Shown here: positions 14,567 through 19,260 of the stretch, piece after piece
Position numbering within the stretch: position 1 is the first letter of the stretch
Layout of the letters: each line of letters begins with the position of its first letter
Origin: an uncultured Collinsella sp.
GTDB lineage: Bacteria; Actinomycetota; Coriobacteriia; Coriobacteriales; Coriobacteriaceae
Length of the DNA stretch: 19,260 nt
NCBI GenBank assembly: GCA_902492825.1
Contig: CABUMZ010000025.1
Span: 1-19,260, forward strand
Direction: 5' to 3'
Notes under the pieces: model-generated
The model's database searches: none
Seen by the model: the letters and a program-made list of their open reading frames with translations, nothing else
What the model was told of the DNA's origin: nothing
Position numbers and translations under genes: made by a program

Positions 14567-15682
14567 ATTCGCAGCCGTCCACGATCGAGCCATTTTGTGT
14601 CTAACGGGCATCTTTCCGTCAATTACTCCCAATTTTGTCCAGTCAACGAATAGTTCAGACCGGAGTAATGTCTCAGCCCTTTGCTCATCCGAGCTTTTAT
14701 CACGATATTCAGCATCGAGCATCCTGCATATGGCCTTAACGATCGCGCGGAATCTATCCTCATCCGATATCTGTCTGTGTGTCAGGAGAAGCACATCGTA
14801 GCCCATGGCCTGAAGGGCCGTCATGCGGTCAGCGTCACGCAAGCCATCCCCTGCGCGTCCGTGCGAGGCCTTTCCCTGACATTCAATGGCCACCTGTCGC
14901 CTGCCGTCCGGCGAAGAAAGAAGTAGGTCGATATATACACGGGACTTTCCCACAATCGCTCGAGCACTTGTGCTTAGCATCACTTCAACATTAAGCTCTA
15001 TGCCGCAAAAACTTTCGCCTCCCAGGGCTCGCGGCAGTCCAAGCAACAAATACGCCTCGACCTCAAAAGGCGACGCGGCACCCAATGGAACGAGTTGCGA
15101 TACCGCTATAAATCTATTGCCGTAACGCATCCCGCAAACATCTGAACAAAAACGGTCAAGGTCTCCGCCCAAAACCAAAGCGTCTCGACGCCATAAATTT
15201 GAGGCGGTGCCGTCCTCGGACGGGCAGCGCACCCAACCGAACGTTGTCGAAATCGCGCCCGAATCAATTGCATGCGAAAGCTCCGCCTCAAGTGCCGCCG
15301 GCAGGGCACACACCGCAAACAAGCCACACATCTCCGCCAATACCAAAAGAAGCTGAAGATCCGTCAGACGCCGCGACATGATGAATGTCGTCAGTAGAGG
15401 AGACGTAACCAAAAACCCATGCTCCGTTTCCAGCACGGATTCCCTGGGGAGCTCACCAAGAAACAGCCGCTGCCTAATGCTGGCAGGACAAGTCCGTTTG
15501 TTTCTCGTCCGAACCAATGTATACAACGGAAATCCGAGCGCGACCGCAGCCGTCGGGTTGCGGGCAAGATCATATCGCTGCCGGTCTTCTTCCGGTCGTG
15601 GAAGCGGCGGACACAAAGCGCGGACTTGAGGAGGCAAACGCCAGTACCTAAAAGCCGATATGTCACAAAGTAGATCCTTCAT
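14555..15682 (-). CDS. DUF559/Vsr-like endonuclease-fold protein
   Basis: 375 residues from ATG 15682; GTG 15688 is an alternative and neither has a clear SD. The C-terminal third shows a PD-(D/E)XK-like pattern: SPFE (204-207), Y-I-D (D252), IECQGK (E266-K271 region), H274, then D-A-D-R-M-T-A-L-Q-A-M-GYDVLLLTHRQI. This is the order seen in DUF559/Vsr-type domains. The N-terminal half (DISAFRYWRLPPQ, and a CGLF segment near 119-122) resembles a family of coriobacterial hypothetical proteins distantly like AbiEi antitoxins; this is from memory. Base and codon use is less G/C-biased than in neighbours, suggesting transfer. It is bracketed by repeat copies B and C, and its last codons (L-S-E-stop) come from copy B. 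A defence or mobility role is possible but unproven. Confidence 0.7.
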   Translation of the reverse strand: MKDLLCDISAFRYWRLPPQVRALCPPLPRPEEDRQRYDLARNPTAAVALGFPLYTLVRTRNKRTCPASIRQRLFLGELPRESVLETEHGFLVTSPLLTTFIMSRRLTDLQLLLVLAEMCGLFAVCALPAALEAELSHAIDSGAISTTFGWVRCPSEDGTASNLWRRDALVLGGDLDRFCSDVCGMRYGNRFIAVSQLVPLGAASPFEVEAYLLLGLPRALGGESFCGIELNVEVMLSTSARAIVGKSRVYIDLLLSSPDGRRQVAIECQGKASHGRAGDGLRDADRMTALQAMGYDVLLLTHRQISDEDRFRAIVKAICRMLDAEYRDKSSDEQRAETLLRSELFVDWTKLGVIDGKMPVRHKMARSWTAANLSE

Positions 15683-15765
15683 AGGCACAGGAGAACACGA
15701 ATTTCAACCCAGTCAGTCACGCATTGGCGCGAACGCACCAAAAATGGCGCCGAACGGACTGCCAA

Positions 15766-15831
15766 GTTTTCAACAGCCCTCCCCAACTGGCCAAAAGCTT
15801 GCCGAGAGCTGGACGAAGCCCTGTTGAAAAC
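15766..15831. repeat. Perfect 11-bp inverted repeat with long loop
   Basis: GTTTTCAACAG (15766-15776) and CTGTTGAAAAC (15821-15831) enclose 44 nt, followed on the plus strand by CCCCATTTTTTT. It occupies the gap between the nuclease-like gene and copy C, where the nuclease promoter would be expected. It could be a terminator with a large loop, an operator, or a single copy of another repeat family. Confidence 0.5.
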
Positions 15832-15863
15832 CCCATTTTTTTCTCATGCAGGAGCTTTGCGCG

Positions 15864-15986
15864 GCAAGTGAGTAGACTTTTTTGAACATCCCGAGCAGGC
15901 CGGTCATCCTGCTTTTCAAAACCGCAGGTAGATAGCTTGGTACAAAACTACCCGCTCGCCATCACGCCAAAAGTCTACTCACTTAG
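15864..15986 (+). repeat. 123-bp stop-carrying inverted-repeat element, copy C
   Basis: The right end is CAAAAGTCTACTCACTTAG (to 15986). The left end reads GCAAGTGAGTAGACTTTTTT, so the outer CT is changed to GC and the TAA of the left arm is lost, leaving TGA and TAG. The core CCGCAGGTA is at 15922-15930, offset 58. The inner arms (AT, CGAGC, GG) pair with ATGGCGAGCGGG on the other side. The right end provides the TGA stop of the MocR gene. Orientation is the same as copies A and B. Confidence 0.88.
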
Positions 15987-17415
15987 ATTGCAGAGCACCC
16001 CCCATTAGCTGCAATTCCAAGGTATTAAGCAATTTTGGACTCAAATCGTCATACTGGACAAGAATTTGAGTTGAGTTTTTAGGGACAGATGCGCCATCGG
16101 CACACCAATAACAGTCACTGATATCGACAAAAGGGATACTCGAGCGCGTGAGGGCCTGCGCAAAAGAGCTTCCGCCCGCTTCGCACTCCGCAACCACAGT
16201 GCAGTAAAGGCCCGCGTCTGCGTGTTCGATCGAGACCTCCCCTGCCGGAAACGCTTTCCGTACAAGCGAGGTCAGGCCATCACGCGCCTCGCGAGCACGA
16301 ACGCGCACGCGGTTCACATGTCGCTCGTAATCACCAGATTCCAGCAAACGCGCCAAAGCGACCTGGTCAACAGAGCTCACCGACGAGGCGTAGAAACCAA
16401 GGTTGCGCCTAAACCGCTCCATTAGCTCATCGGGCAGCACCATGTACGCTAGACGCAACGCCGATGAAAGGCTCTTCGAAAACGTGTTGGTGTAGATAAC
16501 CGACTGGGCGGCATCAATCGACGCGAGCGCGGGAATCGGCTTCCCGGCAAGGCGAAACTCACAATCAAAGTCATCTTCGATGAGATACCGACCTGGTCGC
16601 TCGGCGGCCCAGCTCAGAAGCGCATAGCGACGCGCAATGCTCGTCACAAGGCCGGTCGGATACTGATGGGACGGCATCAGGTGAAGGACATCGGTCCCGC
16701 TTTTCTGCAGAGTGCTCAAGTCCACGCCCTCATCATCCAACGGGATATGTCGAACTTGGCAGCCCATAGCCTGATAGATACGCGTCAGACGCAAATAGCC
16801 CGGATCCTCAACCGCATACACCTTGTCCGCGCCAAGCAACTGAACCAACATGGTATCGAGCAGCTGGGCGCCCGCACCGATAACGATGTTGTTGGGGTCG
16901 ACATTCATACCCCTTGTCCCGTGCAGATGGTGAGCAATTGCGCGTCGCAGCCGAGCAGTGCCCTGCGCCGGTGCGGGCGAAAAGATTTCGCGCTCGTCTT
17001 CGGATGCCAGCGTCGCCCGTAGCGCGCTTTGCCAAAGCCGCGCCGCCTCCAAAGCAGAAGGAGAAAGCGCATCGAATCGCTCGACCTGTCCGTTGACATC
17101 ATGCACGCTGGGGCCCACAGAGACGGCATCTCGGTCGATGCCCTCCGCAGCCGAAGCCAAAACCGGTGCATCCGGAAGCTCGCAAGCGTAGTAGCCACGA
17201 CGTGGTATTGAGCAAATATAGCCCTCAGCGAGTAACTGGCTATATGCATTCTCGATGGTAATAACACTGATTCCCAGATGACTGGCAAAGGCGCGCTTAG
17301 ACGGCAAATGCTCCCCCGCCACAATGCGTCCAGCTACGATATCATCTCGAATTTGCTGGTAAACATACTCATAGAGCGATGCTTCGCCGCGTTTTTCCAA
17401 ATTGTAGTCAAGCAT
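15979..17415 (-). CDS. pdxR: MocR/PdxR-type regulator (GntR wHTH plus aminotransferase-like domain)
   Basis: 478 residues from ATG 17415, which has AGGTGA upstream; an in-frame TTG at 17448 is less likely. Residues 12-80 are a GntR winged helix (YEYVYQQIRDDIVAGRI, LPSKRAFASHLGIS, N-A-Y-S-Q-L-L-A-E-G). Residues 115-478 are a fold-type I aminotransferase domain, with MPSHQYPTG (247-255), EDDFDCEF (280-287), and the PLP-binding lysine in NTFSKSLSSALRL (K314). PdxR proteins bind PLP as effector and control pdxST, which here starts divergently 146 bp away. Its stop codon and final S-K come from repeat copy C. The MocR class is certain; PdxR function is inferred from position. Confidence 0.88.
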   Translation of the reverse strand: MLDYNLEKRGEASLYEYVYQQIRDDIVAGRIVAGEHLPSKRAFASHLGISVITIENAYSQLLAEGYICSIPRRGYYACELPDAPVLASAAEGIDRDAVSVGPSVHDVNGQVERFDALSPSALEAARLWQSALRATLASEDEREIFSPAPAQGTARLRRAIAHHLHGTRGMNVDPNNIVIGAGAQLLDTMLVQLLGADKVYAVEDPGYLRLTRIYQAMGCQVRHIPLDDEGVDLSTLQKSGTDVLHLMPSHQYPTGLVTSIARRYALLSWAAERPGRYLIEDDFDCEFRLAGKPIPALASIDAAQSVIYTNTFSKSLSSALRLAYMVLPDELMERFRRNLGFYASSVSSVDQVALARLLESGDYERHVNRVRVRAREARDGLTSLVRKAFPAGEVSIEHADAGLYCTVVAECEAGGSSFAQALTRSSIPFVDISDCYWCADGASVPKNSTQILVQYDDLSPKLLNTLELQLMGGALQSK

Positions 17416-17426
17416 GAGCCTATCAC

Positions 17427-17495
17427 CTGACCTTATTAAGTCATTCAATCTGGTATTAGTCTGACCTTGTAATTATCTCGAAAACTGAGTATTTT
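17427..17495 (+). promoter_or_regulatory. pdxR-pdxS divergent control region with direct repeats and pdxS promoter
   Basis: A direct repeat CTGACCTTATTAA (17427-17439) and CTGACCTTGTAAT (17461-17473) has starts 34 nt apart, about three helical turns. A related CTGGTATTAGT (17450-17460) lies between. The second repeat overlaps a promoter: TTGTAA (17467-17472), 17 nt, TATTTT (17490-17495), aimed at pdxS. MocR regulators commonly bind such spaced direct repeats, so this is the likely PdxR site. The first repeat also overlaps the leader of the regulator itself, allowing autoregulation. Confidence 0.5.
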
Positions 17496-17560
17496 GTCAT
17501 ACCCAGCTCCCCGATAGGATGTTCCGTCAAGCAATGCACATGCCAACCAAGGGAGCAACC

Positions 17561-18451
17561 ATGGCAGAACAGAACAGCAAGGCCGACCGCGTCAAACTCA
17601 ATCGCGAGCTCGCGCAGATGCTCAAGGGCGGCGTCATCATGGACGTTACCACGCCCGAGCAGGCACGCATCGCCGAGGAGGCAGGCGCCTGCGCCGTCAT
17701 GGCCCTCGAGCGCATCCCGGCCGACATCCGTGCCGCAGGCGGCGTCTCGCGCATGAGCGACCCCAAGATGATCAAGGGCATCCAGGAGGCCGTCTCCATC
17801 CCCGTCATGGCCAAGTGCCGCATCGGTCACATCGTCGAGGCGCAGGTCCTGCAGGCCATCGAGATCGACTACATCGACGAGTCCGAGGTTCTCTCCCCTG
17901 CCGATGACGTCTATCACATCGACAAGACCCAGTTTGACGTGCCGTTTGTCTGCGGCGCCCGTGATCTGGGCGAGGCGCTGCGCCGTGTTGCCGAAGGCGC
18001 CACGATGATTCGCACCAAGGGTGAGCCGGGTACGGGCGACGTCGTTCAGGCCGTGCGTCACATGCGCAAGATCCAAAAGCAGATCCGTGACGTTGTTGCC
18101 CTGCGCAACGACGAGCTCTTTGAGGCAGCCAAGCAACTGCAGGTTCCGGTCGAGCTGGTGCGCGAGGTCCATGCCACGGGCAAGCTTCCCGTTGTGAACT
18201 TTGCCGCCGGCGGCGTAGCGACCCCCGCCGACGCCGCGCTGATGATGCAGCTGGGCGCCGAAGGCGTCTTTGTCGGCTCGGGCATCTTTAAGAGCGGCGA
18301 CCCCGCCAAGCGCGCAGCCGCCATCGTCAAGGCCGTGGCAAACTTCACCGATGCCAAGCTCATCGCCGAGCTTTCGGAGGACCTGGGCGAGGCCATGGTG
18401 GGCATCAACGCCGACGAGATCGAGATTATCATGGAAGAGCGCGGGCGCTAG
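17561..18451 (+). CDS. pdxS: Pyridoxal 5'-phosphate synthase, PdxS subunit
   Basis: 296 residues, ATG 17561 with AAGGGAG 5 nt upstream; an in-frame ATG at 17519 lacks an SD. PdxS condenses ribose 5-phosphate, glyceraldehyde 3-phosphate and ammonia into PLP in a 12-mer with PdxT. Visible family landmarks are GGVIMDV (catalytic Asp near 28), ALERIPADIRAAGGVSRM, MAKCRIGH (Lys 85, ribose Schiff base), IRTKGEPGTGD (second Lys near 153) and NFAAGGVATPADAA with VGSGIFKSGDP for phosphate binding. Length is typical. It is the first gene of a two-gene operon, with pdxT 20 bp downstream. Confidence 0.97.
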   Translation: MAEQNSKADRVKLNRELAQMLKGGVIMDVTTPEQARIAEEAGACAVMALERIPADIRAAGGVSRMSDPKMIKGIQEAVSIPVMAKCRIGHIVEAQVLQAIEIDYIDESEVLSPADDVYHIDKTQFDVPFVCGARDLGEALRRVAEGATMIRTKGEPGTGDVVQAVRHMRKIQKQIRDVVALRNDELFEAAKQLQVPVELVREVHATGKLPVVNFAAGGVATPADAALMMQLGAEGVFVGSGIFKSGDPAKRAAAIVKAVANFTDAKLIAELSEDLGEAMVGINADEIEIIMEERGR

Positions 18452-18471
18452 TCCAGCAGAAAGGATCGCAC

Positions 18472-19059
18472 ATGAGCGATTATGCAGACCAGACGGTCGC
18501 CGTGCTGGCGGTCCAAGGCGCTTTTGTCGAGCACGAGACAAGACTATCCGAGCTGGGCGTACACTGTATTGAGCTGAGGCAGGCGGCTGATTTGAAGCAG
18601 GACTTTGACCGTCTGGTACTTCCCGGCGGCGAGTCTACCGTTCAAGGGAAGCTGCTTGATGAGTTGGGCATGCTCGAGGAGCTTCGTGCCCGCATCTCTG
18701 AAGGCATGCCCGTCCTGGGCACCTGTGCCGGCCTAATTCTGCTGGCTCACGACCTTGCCGCCCATGACGATAAGGGCACGCCGCGTTTGGCAACCATGGA
18801 TGTACTTGTCGAGCGCAATGCCTACGGCAGGCAGCTCGGCAGCTTTCGAACCAAGGGGCAGCTAGCCGGCATCGACGGTGAAGTGCCACTGACGTTTATC
18901 CGCGCGCCCCGCATCGTCGAGGTCCACGGCGACGCAAAGGCCTTAGCGAAAGTCGACGGCCGTATCGTCGCCGCGCGCCAGGGCAACCAGCTCGGCGTAA
19001 CCTTCCACCCCGAACTCGACGAAGACACCCGCCTCCACGAACTGTTCCTACAAATGTAG
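18472..19059 (+). CDS. pdxT: Pyridoxal 5'-phosphate synthase, glutaminase subunit PdxT
   Basis: 195 residues, ATG 18472 with AAAGGA 6 nt upstream. It is a class I glutamine amidotransferase of the PdxT/SNO family: AVQGAFVEH near the N-terminus, PGGEST (51-56), the nucleophile in GTCAGLIL (Cys85), and the catalytic H179/E181 in FHPEL. It hydrolyses glutamine and passes ammonia to PdxS. It is co-transcribed with pdxS. Unusually tall hairpins follow the gene instead of a plain terminator. Confidence 0.96.
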   Translation: MSDYADQTVAVLAVQGAFVEHETRLSELGVHCIELRQAADLKQDFDRLVLPGGESTVQGKLLDELGMLEELRARISEGMPVLGTCAGLILLAHDLAAHDDKGTPRLATMDVLVERNAYGRQLGSFRTKGQLAGIDGEVPLTFIRAPRIVEVHGDAKALAKVDGRIVAARQGNQLGVTFHPELDEDTRLHELFLQM

Positions 19060-19082
19060 GCATCGAAATCAACAAACGAAAC

Positions 19083-19146
19083 GAGAGTGGATAATCTCCC
19101 ACCTTGAGCATGAATATGGGCTCATACCGGGAGATTATCCACTCTC
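19083..19146. repeat. Long perfect hairpin 1 downstream of pdxT
   Basis: GAGAGTGGATAATCTCCC (19083-19100) and its exact reverse complement (19129-19146) give an 18-bp stem. Inside the 28-nt loop TGAGC (19105-19109) pairs with GCTCA (19120-19124). There is no T tract, so it is not a standard terminator. It starts 23 bp after the pdxT stop. Confidence 0.8.
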
Positions 19147-19154
19147 ATGCTACG

Positions 19155-19216
19155 TAGTCGTTGGGGACGTTCTTAAATGACCAGTCAAACAAGAACGTCC
19201 CCAACGACTATCTTTT
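19155..19216 (+). repeat. Long perfect hairpin 2 with T-rich tail
   Basis: TAGTCGTTGGGGACGTTCTT (19155-19174) and its exact complement (19191-19210) form a 20-bp stem. The 16-nt loop contains TGAC/GTCA. TCTTTT follows (19211-19216), so it could end pdxT transcripts on the plus strand. It sits 8 bp after hairpin 1. The remaining bases 19217-19260 show no gene I can support. Confidence 0.8.
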
Positions 19217-19260
19217 AGCAGGTCTGGATCATGGCAATGTCGATGTTTTGGCACCGACAG

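Noticed and set aside
17456..18541. 361-codon minus-strand open frame
   Set aside because: It is antisense to pdxS, whose sequence and SD are unmistakable.
1..19260. CRISPR array, tRNA or rRNA genes, integrase or transposase
   Set aside because: No regularly spaced short repeats, cloverleaf sequences, rRNA segments or recombinase motifs were seen on either strand.

Overview
The window looks like chromosomal DNA of a high-GC Gram-positive anaerobe, most likely a coriobacterium such as Collinsella (Actinomycetota). The reasons are strong G/C preference at third codon positions, AGGAGG-type ribosome binding sites, a helicase of the actinobacterial DUF3516 type, a reverse-order rubrerythrin, and a pdxS-pdxT operon divergent from a MocR regulator. 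The genus is inferred from gene style, not from a marker gene. No rRNA, tRNA, CRISPR array, phage module or transposase gene is visible.

Left part (1-4349): the start of an Elp3-like radical SAM tRNA-modification gene (minus strand, cut by the window edge); a minus-strand pair of a membrane-tethered XRE regulator and a DUF4097 surface protein, joined by an ATGA overlap; then two plus-strand methyltransferases. The first resembles Trm9/ALKBH8, the enzymes that act after Elongator on wobble uridine. The second is a TrmB-like tRNA guanine-N7 methyltransferase with an altered signature motif. Three tRNA-modification genes within 4.4 kb, including an Elp3/Trm9-like pair, is notable.

Middle (4350-10886): a large Ski2-like DUF3516 helicase (plus) ending in a strong terminator, followed by minus-strand genes: a coiled-coil DUF2130 protein, a small metallophosphoesterase, a 58-residue charged protein, a stand-alone HIRAN protein, and a 27-codon single-helix membrane peptide resembling holin-like type I toxins.

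Right part (10887-19260): a translationally coupled alcohol dehydrogenase/aldehyde dehydrogenase operon (minus); a reverse rubrerythrin (plus) with promoter, structured leader and terminator; a horizontally acquired-looking DUF559/Vsr-like nuclease-fold gene (minus); a PdxR-type MocR regulator (minus); and pdxS-pdxT (plus), which make pyridoxal 5'-phosphate. The window ends in two adjacent long perfect hairpins.

The most unusual structure is a family of three 123-bp elements (4415-4537, 14444-14566, 15864-15986). Each is bounded by inverted repeats whose outer sequence carries TAA, TGA and TAG in three different frames. All three share a central CCGCAGGTA core in the same orientation, while the inner arms differ in sequence but still pair within each copy. 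Two copies bracket the nuclease-like gene, and two supply the stop codon of the neighbouring minus-strand gene. I know of no described element that matches this.
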